Below are positions 53,415-62,674 of a DNA stretch of 63,464 nucleotides, piece after piece. Positions within the stretch are counted from its first letter, which is position 1. The number at the start of each line of letters is the position of its first letter. The notes under the pieces are model-generated. The model saw only the letters and a program-made list of their open reading frames with translations, had not been told where the DNA came from and did no database searches. The position numbers were made by a program, and so were the translations under genes. The stretch spans positions 1 to 63,464 of the forward strand of contig JAUCGF010000093.1 in assembly GCA_030378005.1 (NCBI GenBank), given 5' to 3'. The DNA is from Desulfococcaceae bacterium HSG9 (GTDB taxonomy: Bacteria > Desulfobacterota > Desulfobacteria > Desulfobacterales > JAUCGF01).

Positions 53415-54257
53415 TTAACCTGTATGGCACGCGCCGCCACATTGATACGCATCATAAGACTCTTTTTCCTGCGGCACATAAGCCTGAAGACGCATCATCA
53501 ACTCTTCAAAATCAACTTTGTGGGCGTCAAATTCAGGCCCGTCAACACACACAAATTTGGTTTCGCCGCCTACGGAAACACGGCAGCATCCGCACATACC
53601 GGTGCCGTCAACCATAATCGGGTTCAGACTGACCATCGTGGGCGTATCATACTCTTTGGTCAGGATTGTCAAGAATTTCATCATCGGTACAGGGCCGATC
53701 GCCACCACCAGTTTGACATCCTCTTTTTCCAACACCTCTTTTAATACTTCGGTGACAAAACCATGATGGCCGTAGCTGCCGTCATCCGTGCAGACATGCA
53801 GTTCGGTTGACGCCAGACGCATTTTATCTTCCAAAATCAGAATATCTTTACTGCGCGCGCCGATAATGCCGATGACATGATTGCCGACCTCTTTAAGGCC
53901 GCGTGTAATCGGATGCAACACGGCGATTCCCGTACCACCGCCGACACATACGACTTTGCCCAATTTTTCCAAATGAGTCGGCTGTCCCAACGGCCCGATA
54001 ATATCCTGATAGGCATCACCCACTTGCATATCCCTGAATTTAGCGGTGCTGGTACCAACCACTTGATAAATAATATCAATCGTTCCTTTTTCCACATCCA
54101 GATCCGCCATGGTCAGCGGAATGCGTTCGCCCTCTTCATCCGCCTTGAGGATCACAAACTGCCCCGGTTTGGCTTTACGCGCGATTTTAGGCGCTTCGAT
54201 CTGATTCATTATCACAGTTCCCTGTGAATACACTTCCCGTTTAACAATTTTAAACAT
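53415..54257 (-). CDS. nfnA: NfnA-like / dihydroorotate dehydrogenase electron-transfer-type subunit
   Basis: A 280-residue FAD/2Fe-2S reductase. GQFVILKADEEGERIPLTMA (~38-57) is the FAD-binding barrel with the RxPLTM-type motif; VVCVGGGTGIAVLHPITRGL (~105-124) starts the NAD-binding fold; GTGMCGCCRVSVGGETKFVC (~225-244) carries the cysteines of the 2Fe-2S cluster. ATG at 54257 follows GGAGGTTAAGA. First gene of the nfnAB pair. Confidence 0.87.
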   Translation of the reverse strand: MFKIVKREVYSQGTVIMNQIEAPKIARKAKPGQFVILKADEEGERIPLTMADLDVEKGTIDIIYQVVGTSTAKFRDMQVGDAYQDIIGPLGQPTHLEKLGKVVCVGGGTGIAVLHPITRGLKEVGNHVIGIIGARSKDILILEDKMRLASTELHVCTDDGSYGHHGFVTEVLKEVLEKEDVKLVVAIGPVPMMKFLTILTKEYDTPTMVSLNPIMVDGTGMCGCCRVSVGGETKFVCVDGPEFDAHKVDFEELMMRLQAYVPQEKESYDAYQCGGACHTG

Positions 54258-54646
54258 TCTTAACCTCCGAAAATCAAATGGCTTGGACGACTTAATAAAA
54301 AATTTCAGTTTTATCACTTTTCCAACATAGCTAATTGCAAGGTTCACAGCTTGCAGATGCTATCTGAAAAAAATACAAACAAATTACGATATCCCTTTAT
54401 TATGGCAAAAATTATGCTTATTTACAATCAAATAATTAAATATTTGTTAGCTTGACGTTTTTTTTAACCACGAAATACGCGAAAAATCATTTTAAGTAAG
54501 TATTTAGGACAATGGTTCGGTAATTTTTTTTTGATTCAACGGGTTAAAAATCATAATTATCTGAAATTATTACAAAAGGCTTTATAGCTTCATTTTTATA
54601 ACCTATTGAAATTATTAAATTTTTCGGCTATGCCCCGTATTCCAGC
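54258..54646. other. AT-rich intergenic stretch
   Basis: 389 nt between nfnA and the IS630 remnant. It should hold the nfn promoter (minus strand). I see no gene and no strong repeat. Confidence 0.45.
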
Positions 54647-54895
54647 CTGCATACAGTCCGCATCTGAATCTCATTGAACGCCTGTGGTGGCTGATGCGAG
54701 GCTGAGAATGACCCGGAATCGGTTTTATCAGAATCTCAAAGAACTGGTTGAGGCCGTCGTTGAACAGCTTGAAAAACTGCCATTTTCAAAGTTTTGTTCG
54801 CTCATAAGCATTGATGAAGCTCAGTTGATATTTACTGAACCTAATTCAAATAAATTCTTGCAATCTTCTAATAGAAAAGGTATTAAAAAATTATT
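54647..54895 (+). pseudogene. IS630-family transposase C-terminal remnant
   Basis: PAYSPHLNLIERLWWLMR (54647 onward) is the conserved last DDE region of IS630 transposases, including its catalytic Glu. A frameshift near 54700 leads to RNRFYQNLKELVEAVVEQLE, the normal continuation, and the frame runs to 54895. The upstream two thirds of the gene are missing. Confidence 0.75.
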
Positions 54896-54926
54896 TTAAT
54901 CAATTTCAATATTTAAGGAGGAAAGT

Positions 54927-56249
54927 ATGCGAAAATCAGTGAAAGCCATTTCGATGGCGATGGTTATGGCGGCGTTAATGCTTGGAATTCAAATAACTGA
55001 CAGCCAGGCAGCGACAGAGATTCAGTGGTGGCACGCTATGGGCGGGGTCAATGGCGAACGGGTCAACAAAATCGCTGATGATTTCAATGCCACTCAAAAA
55101 GAATTCAAGGTGGTTCCGGTCTATAAGGGCAACTACACGGAAACCATGACAGCAGCTATTGCCGCCTTTCGCGCCAAAAAGCAGCCCCATATCGTCCAGG
55201 TGTTCGAGGTTGGCACCGCTACGATGATGGCAGCCAAAGGCGCTGTTTACCCTGTTGAACAAATGATGAACGATTCCGGGGTAAAACTGGATAAATCCGC
55301 GTTTTTACCTGCCGTTATCAGCTATTATCAAACACCGAAAGGCGAACTTTTGTCTATGCCGTTTAACAGCTCTACGCCAGTGCTGTGGTACAACATGGAT
55401 GCCTTTGCCAAAGCGGGAATTAAAGAACCGCCCAAAACCTGGCCAGAAGTGGAAGCGGCTTCGCAAAAGCTGTTGAAAGCCGGTTTCAAAAGCGGTTTTT
55501 CATTTGGATGGCAATCTTGGGTGATGGTGGAAAATTTTAGCTCCTGGCATAATTTGGCCCTGGGAACCAAGGAAAACGGTTTTGCAGGCCTGAACACTGA
55601 ATTTACATTCAACAACGATAGCGTCAAACGGATAATGGGTGATGTGGCCAAATGGCAGAAAAGCAAGGTTTTTGATTACGGCGGACGCCGCGGCGACAGT
55701 CTGCCCAAATTCACCAACGCCGAGTGTGGCATGTGGCTGAACTCTTCAGCATATTACGGCGGGATCAAGAAGCAGGCCAAGTTTAAATTCAGCCAAACGA
55801 TGCTTCCTTTTTATCCGGACATCATCGCCAAACCGCAAAATTCGATCATCGGCGGAGCCACCCTATGGGTTCTTAAAGGTCACCCCAAAGGAGATTACAA
55901 AGGGATCGCTCAGTTTATGAATTATCTATCCTCCCCTGAAGTTCAGGCCTGGTGGCATCAGGAAACCGGTTATGTGCCGATTACCACCGCGGCTTATGAA
56001 TTAAGCAAAAAACAGGGCTTTTATGAAAAGAATCCGGGTACGGACACGGCGATTAAGCAACTTAGCCTGAACACCCCGACCCCCAACTCGCGTGGCTTGC
56101 GTTTCGGTAACTTCGTTCAAATTCGTGATATTATCAACGAAGAGATGGAAGCTGTCTGGAACGGCACTAAAGACGCATCCCTGGCTATGGATGACGCTGT
56201 GAAACGTGGTAATAAATTGTTGCGCAAATTTGAAAAAGCGAATAAATAA
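54927..56249 (+). CDS. ugpB: Glycerol-3-phosphate-type ABC importer, substrate-binding protein
   Basis: A 440-residue periplasmic receptor of solute-binding family 1. Residues ~1-28 are a signal peptide (KAISMAMVMAALMLGIQITD). EIQWWHAMGG (~31-40) and the later MPFNSSTPVLWYNMDAF (~140-156) are typical of UgpB. TAAGGAGGAAAGT precedes ATG. Substrate is likely sn-glycerol-3-phosphate or its diesters, by similarity. A cluster of hairpins separates it from the permease genes, which may give the receptor higher expression. Confidence 0.87.
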   Translation: MRKSVKAISMAMVMAALMLGIQITDSQAATEIQWWHAMGGVNGERVNKIADDFNATQKEFKVVPVYKGNYTETMTAAIAAFRAKKQPHIVQVFEVGTATMMAAKGAVYPVEQMMNDSGVKLDKSAFLPAVISYYQTPKGELLSMPFNSSTPVLWYNMDAFAKAGIKEPPKTWPEVEAASQKLLKAGFKSGFSFGWQSWVMVENFSSWHNLALGTKENGFAGLNTEFTFNNDSVKRIMGDVAKWQKSKVFDYGGRRGDSLPKFTNAECGMWLNSSAYYGGIKKQAKFKFSQTMLPFYPDIIAKPQNSIIGGATLWVLKGHPKGDYKGIAQFMNYLSSPEVQAWWHQETGYVPITTAAYELSKKQGFYEKNPGTDTAIKQLSLNTPTPNSRGLRFGNFVQIRDIINEEMEAVWNGTKDASLAMDDAVKRGNKLLRKFEKANK

Positions 56250-56260
56250 TTTCGTCTTGT

Positions 56261-56441
56261 TCCAACGCTCCGGCGTTGGAACACAATTCACAAACGCTTT
56301 GGCGTCAGTTGTAGGTTGGGTTGAGGAACGAAACCCAACGAATTCAGGCTGATGTTGGATTTCGTTCCTCAACCCAACCTACGTCAGTCCCGCCTTATAT
56401 GGGCGGCCGTTTTCTCTTATTCCAACGCTCCGGCGTTAGAA
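56261..56441. repeat. Symmetric palindrome cluster between ugpB and ugpA
   Basis: Three hairpins in a row. TTCCAACGCTCCGGCGTTGG followed by AA (56261-56282) is one 22-bp palindrome. The second has arms GTAGGTTGGGTTGAGGAACG (from 56311, 23 bp in all) and the matching arm 56360-56382, a perfect inverted repeat. The third, TTCCAACGCTCCGGCGTTAG followed by AA (56420-56441), repeats the first with one change. Relatives of the middle one occur at 62783-62866. Confidence 0.85.
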
Positions 56442-56480
56442 CAAGAAATATAATCCTATAAACCGCATCATCTAAACGCT

Positions 56481-57362
56481 ATGCTAAAACGCACCCATTT
56501 CAATCCTTCACCCCTGCCCTATCTGCTAGTTACTCCGCAGATACTGATCACGATTATTTTCTTTATTTGGCCGGCCAGCCAAGCTGTTTTCCAATCTTTG
56601 CTTGTAGAGGATGCCTTTGGTTTAAAAACCGAATTTGTTTGGTTTGACAATTTTATTGAGCTGTTTAGCGATCAAATCTATTTCAATTCGTTCGGAAAAA
56701 CGATTGTATTCTCTTCCTTAGTGGCCTTTTTATCCCTTGGAACCGCGCTTATTTTAGCAGCCACAGCGGACCGGATTGTCCGTGGCGCTACAACCTACCG
56801 AACGCTTTTGATCTGGCCGTATGCGGTCGCGCCAGTGGTTGCGGGTACTTTGTGGATGTTCATCTTTGATCCCACACTCGGAATCGTGGCGTATATGTTA
56901 GACATGATGGGGTATGACTGGAATCATCGCTTAAACGGCAACCAAGCTATGGCGCTCATCATATTCGCCGCTTCATGGAAACAGATCAGTTATAATTTCC
57001 TGTTTTTTCTGGCCGGTATGCAAGCAATTCCCAAATCATTGACCGAAGCCGCCGCTATTGACGGTGCCGGACCGGCCTGGCGTTTCTGGACGATTATTTT
57101 TCCGCTGCTCTCGCCCACCACTTTCTTTCTGTTGGTGATGAATATTGTGTACGCCTTTTTCGAAACGTTTGGAATCGTTCATGCGGTGACCAAAGGCGGA
57201 CCGGCCGGGGCCACCGAAATTATGGTTTACAAAGTGTATAATGACGGCTTTATCGGCCTGGACTTAGGGGGTTCGGCGGCTCAATCGGTTGTGCTGATGG
57301 TGATCGTGATCACTTTGACAGTGATTCAGTTTCGTTACATCGAACGCAAAGTGGAGTATTAA
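56481..57362 (+). CDS. ugpA: Glycerol-3-phosphate-type ABC importer, permease A
   Basis: A 293-residue inner-membrane permease with six hydrophobic segments. [20 protein letters not shown] (~192-211) is the EAA loop that docks to the ATPase. Length and sequence match UgpA/MalF-type subunits. The ribosome site before ATG is weak (no purine-rich block), unlike that of ugpB. The next gene starts 3 nt after its stop. Confidence 0.88.
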   Translation: MLKRTHFNPSPLPYLLVTPQILITIIFFIWPASQAVFQSLLVEDAFGLKTEFVWFDNFIELFSDQIYFNSFGKTIVFSSLVAFLSLGTALILAATADRIVRGATTYRTLLIWPYAVAPVVAGTLWMFIFDPTLGIVAYMLDMMGYDWNHRLNGNQAMALIIFAASWKQISYNFLFFLAGMQAIPKSLTEAAAIDGAGPAWRFWTIIFPLLSPTTFFLLVMNIVYAFFETFGIVHAVTKGGPAGATEIMVYKVYNDGFIGLDLGGSAAQSVVLMVIVITLTVIQFRYIERKVEY

Positions 57363-57365
57363 ATC

Positions 57366-58214
57366 ATGGTTGAGAACCGTCCTATAACGACCTTTTGCAG
57401 TCACGCTGTTTTGATATGCGGCATCGCTATTGTCGTTTTTCCTATCTGGATCACTTTTGTGGCCGCCAGCCATGATGCCGTGCGCATGACCCAGACGCCG
57501 CTGCCGCTTTTACCCGGAGATCAGTTTTTTGTTAATCTTAAAGACACCTTTATTAAGGGTGTGGGCAATGCGCGCGAACAATCCGTTGGCCTGATGCTGA
57601 TGAACAGTCTGATCATGGCAATGATGATCGCGGTCGGCAAAATTTTTATTTCACTGCTTTCGGCCTTTGCCATCGTCTATTTCCGCTTTCCATTTCGCAT
57701 GGGTTTTTTCTGGATGATTTTTGTGACACTCATGCTGCCTGTGGAAGTTCGCATCCTGCCGACTTTTGAAGTGGTCGCCAATCTTGGAATGCTAAATAAT
57801 TACTGGGGATTGAGCATTCCTTTGATCGCATCAGCCACGGCAACCTTTATGTTTCGCCAGGTGTTTCTGACTGTGCCAGACGAATTATTGGAAGCCGCCC
57901 GTATTGATGGTGCCGGGCCTATGCGCTTTTTCAAAGATATTCTGGTACCCGTGTCGCGCACCAATATTGCGGCACTGTTTGTAATCCTTTTTATTTACGG
58001 ATGGAATCAATATCTCTGGCCGCTCTTGATCACCACAGATAAAAATATGTACACTATTGTTATGGGTATCAAACAGATGTTGGAGGCTGCCGAAGAATCC
58101 CCTGAATGGCACCTGATTATGATGACAACGCTGCTGGCCATGCTGCCGCCTGTAGCTGTGGTTGTCGGAATGCAAAAACTTTTCATCAAAGGTTTGACCG
58201 AAACGGAGAAATAA
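57366..58214 (+). CDS. ugpE: Glycerol-3-phosphate-type ABC importer, permease E
   Basis: A 282-residue permease with six hydrophobic segments. LLEAARIDGAGPMRFFKDIL (~175-194) is the EAA loop. It pairs with UgpA as the membrane channel. The start lies within four bases of the ugpA stop, so translation is probably coupled. Confidence 0.88.
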   Translation: MVENRPITTFCSHAVLICGIAIVVFPIWITFVAASHDAVRMTQTPLPLLPGDQFFVNLKDTFIKGVGNAREQSVGLMLMNSLIMAMMIAVGKIFISLLSAFAIVYFRFPFRMGFFWMIFVTLMLPVEVRILPTFEVVANLGMLNNYWGLSIPLIASATATFMFRQVFLTVPDELLEAARIDGAGPMRFFKDILVPVSRTNIAALFVILFIYGWNQYLWPLLITTDKNMYTIVMGIKQMLEAAEESPEWHLIMMTTLLAMLPPVAVVVGMQKLFIKGLTETEK

Positions 58215-58215
58215 C

Positions 58216-59292
58216 GTGGCCGAAGTAATTCTTGAAAAAGTCGTCAAAGCTTACGGCAAAACAGAAGTGATTCACGGAATCAGCACCGCCATCGCCGATG
58301 GTGAGTTTATTGTGATCGTAGGCCCTTCGGGGTGCGGTAAATCAACCGTATTGCGCATGATTGCCGGCTTAGAGAAGATCTCCGGAGGAATTATCCGGAT
58401 CGATGGTCGGGAAGTCAACAACCTTGAACCCAAAGACCGCGATATCGCGATGGTCTTCCAAAATTACGCGCTTTACCCCCACATGACCGTTTTTAATAAT
58501 ATGGCGTATGGGCTGAAACTTAGAAAGTTCACTAAGGACGAAATCAAACATCGGGTGGACCAAGCGGCCCAACTGCTCCAGTTGGATGGCTTGCTTGAAC
58601 GTAAACCGCGCCAATTATCGGGCGGCCAGCGTCAGCGCGTAGCCATGGGACGCTGTATTGTGCGAGAACCAAAGGTGTTCCTCTTTGATGAACCGTTGAG
58701 CAATCTGGATGCCAAATTACGCGTGCAGATGCGTCTTGAATTGCGCAAACTGCATGAAAGACTCAAAGTCACCAGTATTTATGTCACCCATGACCAGGTG
58801 GAAGCCATGACATTAGGGGATCGCCTGATTGTTATCAATGAAGGCGCCGCCGAACAGATCGGCTCCCCCCTTGAATTGTACGAAAAGCCTGCAACAAAAT
58901 TCGTAGCCGGATTTATCGGTTCGCCGTCGATGAATTTTATCGAAGCGCGCCTTAGCCGTGATGGCCAAAGCGCCAATATACAAGGCGATGTCCGTCTTGC
59001 ACTGTCTGACGACGGCGCTCCCGACTTTGGCGACCGGAAAGTCATCATCGGCATCCGGCCCGAGCATTTCAACATCAGTGAAAGCAACCCCCAAGCCATA
59101 CCGTTAAGCGTGGATCATATCGAAATTTTAGGCGCAGACACAATGGTTTACGGCCGCTTTGCCGACACCCCTGATTTGATCACGATTCGTCTCCCCGATA
59201 TTCATCACTTCAAATCCGAAAAGGTCTTGCCCCTTAGCGTTGCTCCGGATAAAATTCATATTTTTAACAAAGACACGGGAGCGCGTATCTGA
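58216..59292 (+). CDS. ugpC: Glycerol-3-phosphate-type ABC importer, ATPase
   Basis: A 358-residue ATPase. GPSGCGKST (~36-44, Walker A), QLSGGQRQRVAMGR (~133-146, signature), KVFLFDEPLSNLD (~153-165, Walker B) and VTHDQVEAMTLGDR (~190-203, H-loop) are all intact; the C-terminal ~120 residues form the TOBE regulatory region. GTG start at 58216 after GGAG, one base past the ugpE stop. The last gene of the importer operon. Confidence 0.9.
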   Translation: MAEVILEKVVKAYGKTEVIHGISTAIADGEFIVIVGPSGCGKSTVLRMIAGLEKISGGIIRIDGREVNNLEPKDRDIAMVFQNYALYPHMTVFNNMAYGLKLRKFTKDEIKHRVDQAAQLLQLDGLLERKPRQLSGGQRQRVAMGRCIVREPKVFLFDEPLSNLDAKLRVQMRLELRKLHERLKVTSIYVTHDQVEAMTLGDRLIVINEGAAEQIGSPLELYEKPATKFVAGFIGSPSMNFIEARLSRDGQSANIQGDVRLALSDDGAPDFGDRKVIIGIRPEHFNISESNPQAIPLSVDHIEILGADTMVYGRFADTPDLITIRLPDIHHFKSEKVLPLSVAPDKIHIFNKDTGARI

Positions 59293-59783
59293 AGTTCGTG
59301 TTGCCGTAAAAGAAAATGATCTAAGCGGACTGGCGGAATTAGTGTTCATACCGCTGTACGGCAAAAGGGTGATGAAAGAAGCAAACTGGCAGTCGAAGTT
59401 ATCAAGTTTGAGAAAGTGCTGCTGAATGCGGATGTCATGGATATCAAATTCCTGGCGGCCACGCTGATTATTGCGAATAAAATGATAGATAAAGAGCAAC
59501 TGAACGAACTATGGGAGGTGATAAAAATGTTGGATATTATTGAACTTGCCAAAAAAAAAGGAATGAAAGAAGGAATGGTGAAGGAATTGAAAAAGAAATT
59601 GAAAAAGGCCGTTGTGAATCAGCGCAGGAAATGGTTCTTGATACGATATTCGACTTATTTGGCAATCTTCCCCTCGAAATAATTGAGAAAGTCAAGTCGA
59701 TTTCCCATTTCGAAGTTCTTAAAGTCATCCACAGACAGGCGCTGAAATGCAAGGATATCGAATAGTTTAAAGAAATATTAAAC
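59293..59783 (+). pseudogene. Rpn/PD-(D/E)xK-transposase-like gene, decayed C-terminal part
   Basis: Directly after ugpC, pieces of one protein appear in different frames: KENDLSGLAELVFIPLYGKR, then VLLNADVMDIKFLAATLIIA and KMLDIIELAKKKGMKEG, then MVLDTIFDLFGNLPLEIIEK and HRQALKCKDIE. Order and content match the tail of Rpn-like (YhgA/RpnC-type) proteins. There are at least two frameshifts and a stop in place of a Glu codon near 59763. The last codons are split by the IS66 element and resume after 61584. Confidence 0.6.
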
Positions 59784-59820
59784 GTAACTACTGTTGTGTC
59801 ACCTTAAACTTGACACGACA

Positions 59821-61277
59821 CTACTCAGCCGTAGAAAAACAGTCAGGAATGTAAGGCTTACCTTGAAAAGCATCTTGGATGGCCTGAATTACGCCGATCC
59901 CGTTTTTACAGGCTGTGGAAATGTAACTTCGGATGGCACAAAAAATCTCGGCTCCCTCAAAGGTGCGAAAACCCCCTGACACCTTTTGCCGGACCTTAAT
60001 CATCCGAACATCCCGCTCGGCTTGATTGTTATCTGACGGAACCTTGAAACCATACATAAAGCCCGGCGTCCGATCTTTGAAAATCCGAAGCCGCTCAAGC
60101 AGATTCCCGGCCGGTGTTTGCCAGCCCCCCCTTTGCCCAGGCCGCCTTTGCGTCGGGGGGTTGATTTCCAAACCGTCTGTGATAAACGTATCATACCGGG
60201 CTTGATATGCCGATAACACCGCGGCATCCAAATGATCTTGACCCTGCTGTCCGGCTTGTTCCACCTGATGATAAATCTCAACAGGCAATCGGCTCATCCG
60301 GGGCGCCCAATCTTGTTCATAGCGCTCATGGATGAATTTACGTTCCCGAAGATGATGCGCATCGCACAAGCAGCCATGGCTGCAATTATCATACTGCAAA
60401 TACGGCTTCCGATGATCATGGATCGCGGTGCCGCTGAAACCCGGCAACACCTCCATAGCTTGCATTGCCCGGGCACTCCGTTTTTCGTGAGCCGTGTGAC
60501 AGGTCATATCGGGCGTGCCGGCCACATGAAGCTGATGTGACTTTGTCACAGACCCGAAGACCGCTTTCATCAAAATGAACCGCCTCGCCGGCTTTGAGCG
60601 GGTCTTTAACGGCCTGTTCAAAAGGCTGGATTTTCTCGGCGCACCGCCGCGATGATTCGATCACCATCGCCCGGATTACATGGTGAGCGCTTAAGTCCTG
60701 AATGATTCGGCAACTTCGATCCAGGGGAATGTGATGCCGGCAGTTGAAATAAACCGACCACCCTTTGATTCTCGGACCATATTGCGTCGGTTGGATAATA
60801 TCGGCGGGAAAGGGGCTTGATTACGGTGTCCGCGGTCAGGGCGAATTTTAACTTCGGCCTGATGCTCCACCGTTTCGATTTCAATGGCTGGAAGATCAAA
60901 AACCTGACGTCGCTCGGTATGCGTTGTGGCAATATCGCAAAGTTCAGTACCGCAATGTTGACAATTGCAAACTGAGTGTACAACCGTTTTGTCAGGTTTT
61001 TCAACCGGTTCTGGCCTGCGGCCCTGATGACCTTGTTGTCCGCCACTTTTGCGGCCGCTCTTTTGTCGCAAGTGCCGGTACGCGCCACGGGCTTTTTGCA
61101 ACCATCACCGCAAGGGGGCTTGCCGCTGTTTTCAGATTGTCGGTTTTCCAGCACTTCGATCCGCTCAATCAGTTGCAAAATTAACGTGTTTTGCCGCACC
61201 ACAAGCGCTTCAACAGCTTCCAGACCCTTTTCAAAGGCATCTGCAATATCTTTTTGTGCCGATAATACTGCTTTCAT
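59821..61277 (-). pseudogene. IS66 transposase (TnpC type), frameshifted
   Basis: The protein can be followed through several frames. The start is at 61277 with IADAFEKGLEAVEALVVRQN and a coiled coil. Then come SGRKSGGQQGHQGRRPEPVE and CNCQHCGTELCD (zinc-binding part), EAVHFDESGLRVCDK (first catalytic Asp region), and LCDAHHLRERKFIHERYEQD to SDNNQAERDVRMIKVRQKVS and GGFRTFEGAEIFCAIRSYIS (the C-terminal DDE and IS66_C signature). At least three frameshifts inactivate it. Confidence 0.85.
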
Positions 61278-61337
61278 ATATTTTTAACGAGTTGGATTTT
61301 GTCCAAAAAAATACAATCCTTCCGTCTTTCTGTCAAG

Positions 61338-61541
61338 CAGGGCTGTTCAGTTCTAAAAAAATACTGCCAGATTAAGACTTTGAAAGCCCCCTGATGTGTA
61401 TTTTGAGTGTAACATTCGTCAGAAATCATATCAAATACCACTAAATAAAGGGATTTTGCTCCTTCAACGTCTTAATTTTTTATGTAATTTTATCAAAAAA
61501 ACACTTGATCTGTCAAGAAATTTTAGAACTGAACAGCCCTG
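61338..61541. mobile_element. 204-bp MITE, copy 1, with 10-bp target duplication
   Basis: Begins CAGGGCTGTTCAGTTCTAAA and ends with its inverse (TTTAGAACTGAACAGCCCTG); the terminal inverted repeat is at least 21 bp. TTCTGTCAAG flanks it on both sides (61328-61337 and 61542-61551), a perfect 10-bp duplication. Copy 2 at 62459 is the same in reverse orientation except for two bases. No transposase gene inside; the 60-odd-codon open frame it contains has no gene features. Confidence 0.93.
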
Positions 61542-61584
61542 TTCTGTCAAGCTTTTTTTGATACAAGAAGGGCTGAGTAGTTAC

Positions 61585-61680
61585 TATTAAACAGTCATTG
61601 AATTCGTTTAAATCATAAAAAAGATTCTCCTCAATCCGTTATAATCAGGATAATTGAACATCCTTCAAAATAGCCCAAAA
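61585..61680. other. End of the interrupted Rpn-like gene and spacer
   Basis: After the 8-bp duplication the frame of the Rpn-like remnant ends within a few codons (AAC AGT CAT TGA). The rest up to 61680 has no feature. Confidence 0.4.
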
Positions 61681-61810
61681 GCGTAACCGTTCACTCCCCC
61701 TATGTTTGGGATAACCATGCGGGACAGCTTCCCGCGCTACAACCTTGCACACGGCGGATTCATGTAGAGCGGAAAGCCGTTCCGCTCAGAGGGGGAGTGA
61801 ACGGTTACGC
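61681..61810. repeat. 130-bp element with perfect 21-bp inverted ends
   Basis: GCGTAACCGTTCACTCCCCC plus T (61681-61701) is the exact inverse of 61790-61810. Inside are further small palindromes (GCGGGACAGCTTCCCGC, AGCGGAAAGCCGTTCCGCT); the latter is shared with 5618. It replaces the end of the gene at 61737-62069. Confidence 0.85.
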
Positions 61811-62069
61811 TTTGCTGCTGCTCGTCCACATCCGATGTTTTCAGAGTGTTCATCAATATCTCTGCCGCTCCGAATGTATTATACGGCGTGGGTAGATGAT
61901 AGACTTTATCCAGTTCAAAAGGGAATAAATATTCATTTTTGTCAAGTTCTTCAGCCAGAACGCGGATCAATCAGAGTTTGTCAACTGACGGCAACTGCCG
62001 GACAGCCGGAAGAATGCCGTCCAGGGTGATCATTTGTCGAGGATTATTCAATAATGATGATGTTTTCAT
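61737..62069 (-). pseudogene. Small conserved gene with an in-frame stop, tail replaced by a repeat
   Basis: From ATG at 62069 the frame reads NNPRQMITLDGILPAVRQLP, SVDKL, then TGA (61971-61973), then LIRVLAEELDKNEYLFPFEL and YHLPTPYNTFGAAEILMNTL. The two parts are clearly one protein of a small family I have seen described only as hypothetical, with the HLPTPYNTFGA motif. The last 20 or so codons lie in the 130-bp palindromic element. Probably dead. Confidence 0.5.
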
Positions 62070-62071
62070 AA

Positions 62072-62217
62072 AAATTTCGGACTTGGTTCTAACTTCGGCC
62101 ACTGGTATGTTCTGAAATCCATGATAAAAAATATATTATCATAATATCAGTTGGTTAGATCGACATATCTTTATTTTCTGTTCGGAATGGCCGAACTTAG
62201 AACCAAGCCCAAAATTT
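62072..62217. repeat. 146-bp palindromic element
   Basis: The arm starting AAATTTCGGACTTGGTTCTA (62072-62101) and the arm ending AACCAAGCCCAAAATTT (62188-62217) match in 27 of 30 positions as an inverted repeat. The left arm begins just outside the start codon of the decayed small gene, so it may have inserted into its promoter. Confidence 0.7.
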
Positions 62218-62363
62218 CCTTTCAATCCCTCAGTTTATTCAACTTTTCATTATGGCCCCACTTATTCGCAATATCCCTGCCTGGTACTTCAAAAAACGGG
62301 TATAAATTCCCGGCGCACCAGCGTTTCATTGTGTGAGTCTTTTTGGGGCTACCAATTTAGCGT

Positions 62364-62443
62364 GGGACAAAAATCGGGTTTCTGAAGTGAAGAAAAACTA
62401 CGGGAGTTACAATATCCAAGAAACCTGATTTTTAAGCTGTCCC
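62364..62443. repeat. 80-bp palindromic element of the GAAATCAGG type
   Basis: GGGACAAAAATCGGGTTTCT (62364-62383) faces AGAAACCTGATTTTTAAGCT followed by GTCCC (62419-62443). Shares its core with 23719 and 26397. Confidence 0.65.
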
Positions 62444-62458
62444 GGTTTATGTTGGTAG

Positions 62459-62662
62459 CAGGGCTGTTCAGTTCTAAAATTTCTTGACAGATCAAGTGTT
62501 TTTTTGATAAAATCACATAAGAAATTAAGACGTTGAAGGAGCAAAATCCCTTTATTTAGTGGTATTTGATATGATTTCTGACGAATGTTACACTCAAAAT
62601 ACACATCAGGGGGCTTTCAAAGTCTTAATCTGGCAGTATTTTTTTAGAACTGAACAGCCCTG
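62459..62662. mobile_element. 204-bp MITE, copy 2, with 10-bp target duplication
   Basis: Same element as 61338-61541 in the opposite orientation, 202 of 204 bases equal. Flanked on both sides by ATGTTGGTAG (62449-62458 and 62663-62672), again a perfect 10-bp duplication. Confidence 0.93.
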
Positions 62663-62674
62663 ATGTTGGTAGCC

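Larger units (their letters stand above)
59784..61584 (-). mobile_element. IS66-family insertion element with 8-bp target duplication
   Basis: Ends GTAACTACT (59784-59792) and AGTAGTTAC (61576-61584) are inverted. The flanks TATTAAAC at 59776-59783 and 61585-61592 are the same, giving the 8-bp target duplication typical of IS66. It interrupts the decayed Rpn-like gene. Inside are a broken transposase gene and a later MITE insertion (61338-61541). Without the MITE and its duplication the element would be about 1.59 kb. No TnpA/TnpB accessory genes are seen. Confidence 0.8.

Noticed and set aside
61396..61590. Open frame of about 64 codons inside the MITE as a real gene
   Set aside because: It exists in both copies only because the MITEs are nearly the same; it has no ribosome site and runs over the inverted end.
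61971..61973. Selenocysteine at the in-frame TGA of the small gene
   Set aside because: The position is not a Cys-type site, the gene end is already destroyed by a repeat, and no SECIS-like hairpin is evident.
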